A DNA stretch of 64,000 nucleotides from Sipunculus nudus (Eukaryota; Annelida; Sipuncula; Golfingiida; Sipunculidae), in assembly GCA_026874595.1 (NCBI GenBank), contig CM049307.1, positions 73,820,643 through 73,884,642 of the forward strand, read 5' to 3'. This document shows positions 1 through 9,647 of this stretch, piece by piece. Numbering within the stretch: the first letter of the stretch is position 1; each line of letters starts with the position of its first letter. Below the pieces are notes generated by a model, which saw only the letters and a program-made list of their open reading frames with translations, did not search any database and was not told the origin of the DNA. The translations under genes were made by a program, and so were the position numbers.

Positions 1-515
1 AATGGAATAATCATTTATGCCTTTGAGATATGTTACTGAGCCAACAGTGACATCTCAAGATATTTAGTCAAATATCCCCAATTTCAGCAAATGTTAGTCT
101 ATCAAGGAAGTCATATTGGCCAAACAGTGAAAGTAATCTGGATACCCGAGGATACTTTATAAATATCTTAATTAAGCTCTGAGTTCATCTCATCCCTGGA
201 CACTCAGCAGCCAGGGTTGGCACAATCTTCCCAGAGGTAAGGGTTTCTTCCCAGGGAAGAAATACATTCACAACATACATGTTATTGTTTTTCAAATGAC
301 ATTTTTGCCTGTCATATCAGTACAAAACGCGAGGCAATGCTGATGTCAACATCATAACCAGTAAAACTAATGTAGAAGAACTCTGGAGTAAAAAAACATC
401 CAATCCATAAAGTAAGCTCACACTTGACTGTATATCATTTCCATTTACTTCAATTAAATTTTCACCATGGCATTTTACAGATAGGAATTCTTAGACATAT
501 TGTGAGGCAGATTAC

Positions 516-612
516 CATCCACATCAATGTTATCATCAGGGATGTCCATGTGGATCAAGCTCTGCGTGGCTTCTTTCCAGGAGCCGTTGAACATTCCACA
601 GAAGTAGCAGCA
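516..612 (-). CDS. GMCL1: GMCL1 coding exon 3 (BTB domain, continued)
   Basis: This 97-nt internal exon follows the acceptor TGTGTTTTCAG and ends at the donor ATG|GTAATC. It encodes CCYFCGMFNGSWKEA and then an IHMDIPDDNIDVD segment, matching the SGYFSSMFSGSWKES and IPDxNIDVE block of the germ cell-less BTB domain. It leaves one base (G) for the next codon; in the family the next residue is usually Ala (GCN), so the phase is right. The first two residues are Cys-Cys where the family usually has Ser-Gly. The next exon is not visible in 1-515 and must lie left of the window, so the gene is incomplete here (BTB remainder, BACK region and C-terminal part missing). Confidence 0.92.
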
Positions 613-889
613 CTGAAAACACAAAACCATAATATCTATAGTGATCCACTGCTCAGGGTTCCTATTTCAAGGGACCTGGAGGACTGGCCTATAATATACT
701 GGCCCAGGAATGTATTTTGCAGGAAAAAGGGGGGGGGGAAAAATCTTACCAATTACATAGGAGCCAAAGATTCTCCGTTTTCATGTGAATCATCTCAGCG
801 AGTAAAAAATTGAAAATGTTATCTTTAAACAGGCAACATACTATGACATTTTTTATAAATGAGTTATGTACATGAGTTATGAAAAGAGT

Positions 890-1035
890 AAAAGGCTTCT
901 AGATAGTGGATTTAATTGCTATGAGAGTTGATTGTAGTAACTGATCCAAGGTCAGTGGGTTTTCCATGGGTCCTCTGTATTCCTCCACTCCTACAGACTA
1001 CAAAAGGTCACCGTCCCAGTCATGGAGCATACCTC
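890..1035 (+). repeat. Dispersed repeat family B, copy 1
   Basis: The segment reads gctATGAGAGTtgattgtagta, then ccaaggtcagtg and a ttttcc/tcctc stretch. The same order of motifs occurs at 26610-26740. It lies in GMCL1 intron 2 and is probably an old SINE-like or MITE-like sequence of unknown class. Confidence 0.45.
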
Positions 1036-1221
1036 ATATTAGTTTTTATAACTAGTACTAGTTGTAGAATCAATGTTATATAAATGAAGTTTATAAAATT
1101 TAAAACAAAAATTATAAGACTTCTATTTTTATACTGTTATAAAAAATAGTGCTTCCTCCATTTAAATCTTCTCTTGTATATAATGTATAGTTACTTTACT
1201 GTCTAGTAGTGGTTGTAATAC

Positions 1222-1345
1222 CTGGCATAGGTAGACTTTGTGTAACTTCCATTTTCTTCCGAGTGCCACCACTGTGACATCACTACTCTCTCCATTTACA
1301 AATAGTGTATCATAGATGTACTTGCTGGTGGATTTGAGCTTCTTG
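1222..1345 (-). CDS. GMCL1: GMCL1 coding exon 2 (start of BTB domain)
   Basis: This 124-nt exon carries one base completing the split Arg codon, then 41 codons. The acceptor is TTTCAG|C and the donor CAG|GTATTA. The peptide opens with KKLKSTSKYIYDTLF and continues through NGESSDVTVVALGRKWKLHK to VYLCQ. This is the N-terminal edge of the BTB/POZ domain: the SSDV beta strand and the H-K-x-Y-L that leads into the first helices. It aligns nearly gap-free with the germ cell-less family, where KLKSTSKYIY and LHKIYLCQ are hallmark stretches. The exon ends in phase 0, which fits exon 3. Homology recognised from memory of the family, not a search; the combination of motif order and phases makes the call strong. 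Confidence 0.93.
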
Positions 1346-1582
1346 CTGAAAGTAGAGAAGAATGAATAAGGTAAACTATATTACAATATACCGTACAGAT
1401 CTATATGTTCAACAGACTTGTGCTTATTTAACAATTGAAGCAAGTTTTTATTACTAAAATCAAGATACAAGCAGCTGCATATAATTCCATTTCTATCCAA
1501 GGTACATGAGCATTTGTAATAATATATGGTTTTTCTCAAGCTATTAGTGCTTTTCGGCAGAATACTACATTTTGCAAGCAAA

Positions 1583-1792
1583 CTGACCTGTCAAAGGGAC
1601 TTACTATATCAAATTTAATTTTTTTATATGTCGTTATTGCTCTGTGTGAGCAAACACAGTCTATAGATCTCCGCAGTTTACAATATCAAGACTGTGTGTC
1701 AGTGCATGACCAGATGTCCAATCTTGTGCACCAACTCCTAACTGGTTGGAAGGCTTGGGATATCTTGATTTGTGAAGTTGAGTGCAGTCCCC
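1583..1792 (+). repeat. Dispersed repeat family A, copy 1
   Basis: This segment matches part of 52795-53060: GGACTTACTATATCAAATTT at its start and CTTGATTTGTGAAGTTG near 1768, in the same order. A third copy of the second part lies at 23455-23650. It has no coding potential and lies in GMCL1 intron 1. The family is unknown to me. Confidence 0.55.
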
Positions 1793-2175
1793 AAAATATC
1801 CAAAACACCAGTGTTTTTTGGGTAACTCTGATGAAATAACAGGAAACACCCCTTTAACTTTAAATTTGGAACCAAATAGTGACAACACTTTATGAAAAAT
1901 CACTCGTTGTCACTTTAAGTTAAAAATAGAATGGAACAGGTCTTTCATCAAAATATACACACCACGCCCCCACCCTTCCACCCATTCCCACTTTGTACCT
2001 TACAACTTCATACCCCTACAAATTAGTATCTTTACTACTTTGTACTCTCTCCACTTTGTACCATCACGACTTGGTGCCCACTTCCCTGTCAGCAAAGTTA
2101 ATGTAAGTTGCACTGATGAAGAATCTCCAATGTGAAAATTACTATTTTGTATCCATAACATGACACCCAACAAAG

Positions 2176-3070
2176 CAGGCTTGGGTCAAGTACATGTACT
2201 TGTACTTGGTACTTGTACTCAAGTACAACATTTTCAGTACTTGGCCTGTACTTGTACTTGGTGCTTTTTACCAAGTACAGTACTTGTATTGTAATTGTAC
2301 TTGCTAAAAACGACTTGAAAAATCAAGTACATTTCAAGTACTAGTCAAGTACATGTATTTTTTTAAAATTATTTTGAATACAGAGCCACTTATCTACTTA
2401 CCATAAACACAGCATAAGGAGACCTCAGGTCAGACAGAAATCTTAGCACTATGTTTGACTGATAGACACAGACAGAACTGACACTTAACTGAATAATTCA
2501 CCTTTTTCTTGTTCTGATATATGACTGTGTAATAGTGTATGTAATATACATATTTCTTATAGTATAAGTATTATTTTCATAAACTATTACCAACTGCTGT
2601 GAAAGGCCATAAAACTATCACCCTGGATTACCTAGAATAAAAAAAAAAAACATTCAGCAGAGTCAAGCAGCCATTCAGACATCAAAGCACCATTTCTTGT
2701 GTACTGATATATGACTGTGTAATAGTGTATATAAATACTGAAAGGCCATCAAGACTGTCACCCTGGATTACCTAGAATAACAAAAAAAACTTTCAGCAAT
2801 TTGAGCATCAACCCACCTTTTTTGTGTACCAGTACTGATATCTCACTGTGTAACAGTGTGTATAATATTTGTAATTGTTTTATCAATAAATATTCAGAAA
2901 AATAGTTTTTTTAATTAAAAGTACTTGTACTTGTACTCAAGTACAGATCCCTGTACTTGTACTTGTACTCAAGTATATTGAAAAATAGTGTACTTGTACT
3001 TGTACTTGACAAATTCTGAAGTACTTGTACTTGTACTCAAGTACTGACCCCTGTACTTGACCCAAGCCTG
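2176..3070. mobile_element. hAT-type MITE with GTACTTG-rich ends
   Basis: The terminal inverted repeat is at least 18 bp and perfect (CAGGCTTGGGTCAAGTAC and its reverse complement). It is flanked by the 8-bp direct repeat CAACAAAG at 2168-2175 and 3071-3078. CAG...CTG ends plus an 8-bp duplication are the hAT superfamily signature. Subterminal regions are made of GTACTTG repeats with a 6-bp period. The centre holds about three diverged copies of a module containing GATATATGACTGTGTAATAGTG and CACCCTGGATTACCTAGAA. There is no transposase ORF, so it is non-autonomous. It is inserted in GMCL1 intron 1. Confidence 0.85.
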
Positions 3071-3078
3071 CAACAAAG

Positions 3079-4016
3079 ACTGACAATTTTTACAAATGCT
3101 TAATTTACTTCCTTTGTATATGTTATATTTTTAACATACAATACAACCTCTCTGCCTCTCTCTCTTTCTCTCTCTCTCATAACACAATTGATGCAAACAA
3201 ACCAACAAAATTCAGGTTTATGGCTATAAGATATGGTTTAATTATTTGACCTTGAAGCATTTGACTAATAAGTTAAGAATATCAACAATAATTGTAATAA
3301 TTGATGTTTACTTTTGCAATATGATCCAATAATTAACAATAACCCCCGATAATGATTCCCTTTGATGTTCAAAGATTGCTTTAGATGCATTAGTATGCAT
3401 GGTGCTGTAATAGCTTCAAATTCAGGTAAAAAATAAGTAATTTACATTTATTTTACACAGTGTACTGAAAAATTAAACATTATTTGCCAACCCTCTTATG
3501 ATGCCATTAGATTCAACAAGATGACATATTTTTCATAGCAGACATCACTTTTATTTCCAATTTATTTATACAAACTGAAATCTACAGGAACCATGTAAAG
3601 AAATGTATTAAATGTCTATTATGCATCAAAAGCATACGCACATATAATAGGATAGACACAGAGAGAAACTGAGAGAGATATATTGAAGGGCAAACTTTAT
3701 TAACACAGGTACATTATTATTGGTTACATAAAATTAACAGTTTATCAGTCTTTAGTAAGTCACTAAGTGTAACTTTGATTTCAATGGAACCTTTGTCAAG
3801 GATAGGTACAAAGTAAAAGAGGTAGGAAGTAGTAGAGGTATTAAGTGCCAAGGTTTGAAATGGGGAGCATGATAAGAATTCAGTCTTCGTTCTGGAACAT
3901 GAACTTGAAAATTTAATGTCTCTTCTGATTTCCTTATTTTACCTCCTATGATTTCCTGCAAATGTCCCTACACTCATTTCACCTTAGTAATCAGTGCTAT
4001 CTTTAACCACTACACA
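3079..4016. other. GMCL1 intron 1, no recognised element
   Basis: AT-rich intron sequence with a short CT-rich tract at about 3147-3178 and purine-rich patches near 3655-3680. I see no exon, RNA gene or element ends. Confidence 0.5.
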
Positions 4017-4671
4017 AGCAGTAAAAGATAGAGCCGATCTGTAAGGTCTTTACCGGGTCAGTATTTTTACCGAGCGCTACCCTGAATTCACACCAAGCAT
4101 CGCCCTGACCCGTGTGGGGCTACCGAGCGCTTGGACTTTTTACCGAGCCCTACCCCGGATTCACACCTGGCATCGCTTTGACCAGCGTGGGGCTACCGAG
4201 CGCTCAGACTTTACTGAGCGCTACCCTGGGATCACATAAGCCATTGCTCTGACCCACGTGGGGCTTTCAAGCGCTGGGGACTTTTTACCAAGCGTTACCC
4301 TGCTCTTACAACGGGAAGTGTTTTTACATACTTCAAACATCTTGGGACTAACGAGCGCTAAGGTCTTTTTGCCGAGCGCTACCACCGCGCACATGACAAA
4401 TTATGGAGTTTTAACCGCATTCAACACAAAATATCATATTCAATTATTTAAATTGTACCTGTTTATATAACATGAATAAGCAGTGCTTATGTAATCTTTC
4501 CCACACACTCTCTCTCTCTCTGTATATATACATATATATATCATGCTATATAAAATATTATATATGTAATCTTTATATCAAGCAGTAAATCGTGTATTAA
4601 TTTTTATAATATAACATACCCTAAATGAATATATATGCATTTTTGATTACATTCCCTCTTATTCCGATTCT

Positions 4672-5215
4672 TAATTCTCTCTTTCTCTCTCTGTTTCTCT
4701 TACTGTCTCTCTATCTTTCTCCCTTTCTTTCTTTATCTCTCTCTTTTTCTCTTTCTTTCTTTCTCTCTCCTATATATATATATCGGATAAATATTATATA
4801 TAATATAGGTCTTTGTTACCTTTCCCTCTAATTCAGGTTCTTCTCTCTCTTAATTCTCTCTTTCTCTCTCTGTTTCTCTTACTGTCTCTCTATCTTTCTC
4901 CCTTTCTTTCTTTATCTCTCTCTTTTTCTCTTTCTTTCTTTCTCTCTCCTATATATATATATCGGATAAATATTATATATAATATAGGTCTTTGTTACCT
5001 TTCCCTCTAATTCAGGTTCTTCTCTCTCTTAATTCTCTCTTTCTCTCTCTGTTTCTCTTACTGTCTCTCTATCTTTCTCCCTTTCTTTCTTTATCTCTAT
5101 CTTTTTCTCTTTCTTTCTTTCTCTCTCCTATATATATATATCGGATAAATATTATATATAATATAGGTCTTTGTTACCTTTCCCTCTAATTCAGGTTCTT
5201 CTCTCTCTGCCTATC
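4672..5215. repeat. 179-bp tandem repeat in the foldback loop
   Basis: Three near-identical units of about 179 bp and a partial fourth. Each has a CT-rich part (TTTCTCTCTCTGTTTCTC), then (TA)n, then CGGATAAATATTATATATAA and GGTCTTTGTTACCTTTCC. Near identity between units suggests recent amplification. Confidence 0.85.
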
Positions 5216-5345
5216 TCTCTTTTTTTCTCTCTCTCTTTCATTCTTTCTCTCTCTCTCCTTTATAGCCTATATTGGATAAATATTATATATGGTATAGCGC
5301 TCTCTTTTTCTTTACACTGTCTCTTTCGCTCACTCTCTCTCTCTC

Positions 5346-5346
<1 letters not shown>

Positions 5347-5388
<42 letters not shown>
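5347..5388. repeat. (TA)n microsatellite
   Basis: About 20 TA dinucleotides in the foldback loop; a second tract follows at 5510-5542. Confidence 0.9.
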
Positions 5389-5389
<1 letters not shown>

Positions 5390-5506
5390 TGATATATATA
5401 AATATATAGCATAATTTTAAATCATATATTATATTTATATAGGCCTACTGATATATGAATAAATGTATTTTAACATATATATGTCGAATTTATATGTATG
5501 TTTATC

Positions 5507-5509
<3 letters not shown>

Positions 5510-5542
<33 letters not shown>
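5510..5542. repeat. (TA)n microsatellite
   Basis: About 16 TA dinucleotides in the foldback loop. Confidence 0.9.
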
Positions 5543-5544
<2 letters not shown>

Positions 5545-6249
5545 CCTTTGGTTTGGTGAGAAATCATTGATCTCATCCAGGGTGTAGACATCGTTAATTA
5601 TTTTGTATGCTGGATTAACTAAGAAACATGCTTTATACTAAATAATGGTGTTTTGTGCTGAACGCGGTAAAAAAATAGTTGTCGTGTGCGCGATGGTAGT
5701 GCTCCGTAAAAAGTCCCTAACGCTCGGTAGTCCCAAGTATGTAAGAACACTGCAGGGCAGGGTAGCGCTCTGAGTCGGTTAAAAGGTCCGAGTGCTCGGT
5801 AGCCCCTGCTGGGTCAGTGCAATGCCTGGTGTGAATCCAGGGTAGCTCTCGGTAAAAAGTCCCTAGCGCTCGGTAGTCCGGAGTATGTAAAAACACTGCC
5901 CGTTGTTAGGGCATGGTAGCGCTCTGTAAAAAGTCTGAGTGCTCGGTAGCCCCACGTGGGTCAGAGCAATGTCTTGTGTATATCCAGGGTAGCACTCGGT
6001 AAAAAGTCATACCGAGCGCTAGCGCATGGTAGCGCGCAGTTAAAAGACCGACCATCTTTACCTGTTTTAGTGTTTACCAGTACTCTGATGACCATTTAAA
6101 ATTTCCATTTAGCCAATCCCTCTACTGAAAATGATTAATTATTGGAGTAAACATTTCATTTAAGCCTCGATGGTCTTTGATTATAGGGTATTTTGACAAT
6201 GTAAGTGGTATTTAGACGGTATTCCGGGGTATTCCCGTGTTTAGGACGA

Positions 6250-6269
6250 CCCCCCCCCCCCCCCCCCCC
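6250..6269 (-). other. G20 tract just inside GMCL1 intron 1
   Basis: Twenty C residues on the plus strand read as G20 in the GMCL1 transcript, beginning 15 nt after the exon 1 donor. G runs near a 5' splice site are known intronic splicing elements and can form quadruplexes. The exact length is likely variable between individuals and prone to sequencing error. Confidence 0.7.
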
Positions 6270-6283
6270 AAACACACACTCAC

Positions 6284-6411
6284 CGTTTGGGGGTGTGCAA
6301 ATCTTGTTCTTCAACTTTCTCTAGTCCGCTGTCTTCACTGATTTCATCTAGACTTCTTTTCCTGGACACATTTGAACAAGCAGGCTCCGGACTACTCCAA
6401 TAATTCCCCAT
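6284..6411 (-). CDS. GMCL1: GMCL1 (germ cell-less) coding exon 1
   Basis: This exon encodes 42 codons plus two bases of the N-terminus of the germ cell-less protein, a BTB protein of the nuclear envelope that serves as a Cullin-3 adaptor (family knowledge). The start ATG (6411-6409) has A at -3 and G at +4, and an in-frame TGA lies 21 nt upstream, which fixes the start. The protein begins MGNYWSS, with Gly2 and Ser6 fitting an N-myristoylation signal. A basic SRKR is followed by an acidic Ser/Glu/Asp stretch. The exon ends in THR-PRO-LYS-Arg, with Arg split across the junction. Its donor reads CG|GTGAGTG and the phase (2 bases left over) matches exon 2. Together they create PKRKKLK, a good monopartite NLS and a segment strongly conserved in vertebrate GMCL1. 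Confidence 0.9.
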
Positions 6412-6433
6412 TATGATTTTGTGGTGGGATCAT
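6392..6433 (-). promoter_or_regulatory. Overlapping upstream ORF at the GMCL1 start
   Basis: An out-of-frame ATG sits 22 nt upstream of the GMCL1 ATG. It opens a 13-codon frame that runs across the main start and stops at TAG (ends 6392). If transcription starts upstream of 6433, this uORF would overlap the start codon and could lower translation. It is seen in sequence; an effect is inferred and depends on the unknown transcription start. Confidence 0.45.
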
Positions 6434-6720
6434 AATCGATCATTTATAACATCTTTTAATTTGGCCTGAACTTGTACAGTTACTGTTTATAACTTGGCTG
6501 CCGTAAACGGGTCAGACCTACCGTAAAACGGAGCGGCCCTTGTCGTCGTTATTCGTGTGCACGTCCCTCGCTAGAGGTCGCCCACTTACGGTGTCAAAAC
6601 CGTTCTTTCAGGTTTCTTCTGATCGATGAGGTAAAGCAAACGTGTTCGATAGACAGTCATAACATATTTAATTATCATATACCTCGTATGCCAATAAGTG
6701 CTATATTACTTTAGCTTTTG
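6412..6720 (-). promoter_or_regulatory. Probable GMCL1 5' UTR and promoter region
   Basis: The stretch directly upstream of the GMCL1 start is richer in G, C and CpG than its surroundings (about 6500-6625), as expected at a housekeeping-type animal promoter. A TATA-like GTTATAAAC lies near 6487-6496, about 80 nt before the ATG. The exact start site cannot be read from sequence. Confidence 0.4.
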
Positions 6721-7687
6721 TACAATTCCGGCAGAAAAAAAAATTTATTTTCTTCATGTCATTACCATATTTTCATATAAAAATTAACAAAATGTACAAC
6801 TAGAATCATCACTATGATTACTTTCGAAAGCCAACCGCATCAGGGTCTTGTCTTAGGCCTAATTGTTTTTTCACCGGATCTCAAATAACAAAAAGCGCAC
6901 CTTTGGGAATGCGTTTACTTGAATTATACCACAAAGTATATATAGTCTTACCGTGGATAGAGGCTATGATAATTAAAGAAATATATTATAAATATAGCAT
7001 ATAAACTAACTTTGCTTTTCTGGTAATCTAAAAAAACCCGGATTGTTTCATGTTAAAATTCCGAAACACGAATTCTTGGATTGCAGTAGATTTTTTTTTT
7101 AATTTTTATTCCCAAGGCCGGTGAAAAGGTTTGGGTGTACAGCTATGGGTTAGTATGGGGCATAAAAGACATAGATACATTTTTAGATAATTCTGTCGGC
7201 CAGGTTTCAGTTTCATCATTGTTTCGTCTATAACTGAAACATCTGACATTTGGCAAAATTTAAGACATTGCATGTGCAAAATACCTCATTGGATTGTCAT
7301 AAAATGTTAGCCACTTTATTAATGTTTATATCAATTATAGATTCTGGATGATATAGTGCTGAAAATTAAGGCAACATTATTTTCATATTATGAAAATATA
7401 TATTAAATAATATATATGGGTGAGTGAAAAAAAATCTTTGTTCTGTATGTCATAAGGTGGACGGTAGGATGGCAGATTTTTAGCGGGTGTCCTTATAAAT
7501 GTTTTGTCGGGTGGAGGGGGGGGGGGGTTCGGTCGGTACTCCTTACGGATATCCCCATCACATTTACAGCACACATGGCCCATGTCTCAAGTGCTGTTCT
7601 TTAAAATTTACGCTCTGGTGCCTTGGTCCGGGAGCTGGCGACACCTATTGGCACCTTTGAAACTTCAACTCTTAATTGATCGCAAAC
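6721..7687. other. Intergenic DNA upstream of GMCL1
   Basis: AT-rich sequence with no recognised gene or element ends. A G12 run lies near 7516-7527. Confidence 0.5.
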
Positions 7688-7693
7688 CTTTTT

Positions 7694-8370
7694 AGCTCAG
7701 CTGACTGTAAGTCATCTGAGCTATAATAGTGGTCCATTGTCCGTCGTCCGTCCGTCCGTAGATGTGGCACGTTTTGAATACCTAGGAATCCAAAATTCGG
7801 CATAATGTTAGATGTCCCCAAGATCTCCTACCAAGCCGAAACTGGGCCTTTGCGACTTCGTTCCTTTGAGAAATTAAGGTAAAACCTAATTTAAAAAAAA
7901 ATATTTTCACACTTCATGGACTGCCTAATATAAAAACCACTCATCTGTTTTTCGTCATATTTACCATAAATATTCCTCTATATAGTTCCTATGTACATAC
8001 CAGACATTAAGTCCGTTAAGCATAATTTCTTTAAGTTATGGGCCCGAACATAATGGACTTTTTAAAAAATCAGGAAAAATATTTATTCACTTAACATGAA
8101 AAATTTTGTAACTAGAGTCTATTTTTCCAAGTATATAACTATGTTTAATTAAGATTCAATTGTTTACCCAAAATTAGATCTAAATTTTGTAAATTTTTTA
8201 AGTTATTTGCAAAAAATAAAATCAGTACCTTAAATTTTGCCCAACTTTGACCATTGCACGTTTTTTCCTGTAAGTACCATTGATTTGATTTTCACAGAAT
8301 GTAAACATAAGTATTTAATTTGTTTAAATCTGAAATTTTAAAATAAAAGCTTGAACATTAGGCTAGTTAT
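7694..8370 (+). mobile_element. AGCTCAGCTGA-hairpin element, copy 1
   Basis: It starts with an imperfect hairpin at 7694-7722 (AGCTCAGCTGACT...AGTCATCTGAGCT), followed by GTCCGTCGTCCGTCCGTCCGT. The same start occurs at 45057 (plus) and, decayed, at 19046 (minus). The body here differs from the 340-bp units of the other two copies and has no ORF. The right end is not defined. Elements with this start are, from general knowledge, common in mollusc genomes. Confidence 0.6.
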
Positions 8371-8545
8371 TGATTTTTTACTTGAGGCTCTATTGTAGTC
8401 ATTTGCTTAGATTACAGATGCAGGGTCCCACTCCAGGTCACTGGAAGTCGGCTATGCCATGGTTTCTGATTTGTTACAGTCACTGGGGGAGATCCCCTGA
8501 TGTGGCAGGTGTACAGTTATTCTCATATCACCACCCCAATCCACC

Positions 8546-8750
8546 CAGGGGCGGATCCAGGATTTAGGAAAAGGGGGGTCCAACCCAGGGGGACAAATGT
8601 GAACCCTAAAAATAGGTCCTCAGGTCTGAAAAAAAGGGGGGGGGGTCCAGGCGGCAAAATTTTGTCTGAGGCCTTAAAAAAAGTTGTCTCTGTTGAAAAA
8701 GGGGGGGGGGGGGTCCGGACCCCCTGGACCCCCCCCCGGATCCGCTTCTG
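8546..8750. mobile_element. G-rich GGATCC MITE-like element, copy 1
   Basis: The ends are CAGGGGCGGATCC and GGATCCGCTTCTG, an imperfect terminal inverted repeat with CAG/CTG termini. The interior is G-rich (several runs of six or more G) and includes the palindrome GGGGGTCCGGACCCCC. A related copy in reverse orientation is at 52415-52530. There is no ORF of its own; open frames here are composition artefacts. Confidence 0.6.
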
Positions 8751-9455
8751 CCCCCCCCCAACCCACCAAGTGTTATGTAGTAATTGTTATTGTTTTTACT
8801 GTATCTCCTAAATTGTGATGATGTTTCCACTCCATTATACAAAAAAAAAAATCCGAAAAAGTAATTCAAGGTGTAATCCAGAAGATGCCATGTTGTGTTA
8901 ATGTAGCATTTTTAAAGAAATCAATTTTCTTTTAAATGATTTTAACAAATATAATTAAACCCAACAGTATGCTTAATTTTATAAAATATGAACCAAATTA
9001 TGGTTAAATAAAGACAAATTAAAATTGTGAAATCTAAATCAAGTATTATTTTTAGATATTTATTGTTTTGCAGATTTAAAAGATATATTTTTGTGGTAAA
9101 AAATAAATAAACATTTGTATGCATGATTCGGTGTTATTTAACAAGATTGAGATTCATGATGATGCAATTGAGAATTATGAATCAACTTTTATAAAAATCA
9201 ACTTGTTCAGATTTATATGTTATATTGGGAATGTATAGAAAAATAAATTTATAATAAAAAAATTGATGTGATAAAACAATGAGGATCTAATACAAACACT
9301 TGTTTATTATTTTCCTGCCTCATCAGAATTGGAGATCAGGCTTTGTTTGCCCTGTATGTATGTTGTTAATAAGTTATATTTCAACTGTATACATTTCATA
9401 AAATAAAAAAATACATATATATTTAATAATATATTTTACTAAAAAAATAGATTTA
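8751..9455. other. AT-rich intergenic DNA
   Basis: Very AT-rich, with A- and T-runs. No gene, RNA gene or element ends recognised. Confidence 0.5.
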
Positions 9456-9647
9456 ATGAAACAAATGTGTAAACTACTGAAATGTCAACAGTTAATCAAA
9501 AAGCCAACTAATGATCATGGTAATAGTACAGATCATTTGTTCACAAACTGCTCACATGCATCAGTTTCAACATTAGGAAACACGTGGTCAGGTCACAAAA
9601 TATTATTTGCAACATTTCTTGCTCATCAATACAAACCAATCATATAA
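9456..9647 (+). pseudogene. Fragment of a transposon-type EEP endonuclease
   Basis: The 63-codon frame contains QQLIKKPTNDHGNSTDHLFTN and, after a gap, STLGNTWSGHK. This order (QL..PT, then D-H-x-x-T-N, then an S-D-H-like triplet) is typical of the C-terminal end of endonuclease/exonuclease/phosphatase domains in retrotransposons and some helitron-like elements. The usual catalytic SDH appears as SGH, and no upstream domain is open, so it is a dead fragment. The family assignment is from pattern memory; the parent element is unknown. Confidence 0.4.

Larger units (their letters stand above)
4020..6062. mobile_element. Foldback element with modular TACCGAGCGCT arms
   Basis: A left arm (about 4020-4440) and a right arm (about 5640-6062) are long, imperfect inverted copies of each other. 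Each arm is built of repeated modules containing TTTTTACCGAGCGCTACCCTG and GGGGCTACCGAGCGCT, with conserved spacers such as ATTCACACC and TCTGACCCACGTGGGGC. The loop (4441-5640) is CT-rich and (TA)n DNA with a 179-bp tandem repeat. Long modular inverted arms around an unrelated loop are the layout of foldback transposons. There is no coding capacity and I could not define a target duplication. It sits in GMCL1 intron 1. Confidence 0.75.

Noticed and set aside
1-515. Exon 4 of GMCL1 within the left end
   Set aside because: No minus-strand frame matching the next BTB segment (ALQVAFGSLY-like) with splice sites was found.
424-813. 129-codon plus-strand ORF over GMCL1 exon 3
   Set aside because: It is the antisense shadow of the minus-strand exon, whose peptide and splice sites match the germ cell-less family.
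4625-5392. LSLSLSLFLS ORFs
   Set aside because: They are translations of CT-rich and TA repeats in the foldback loop.
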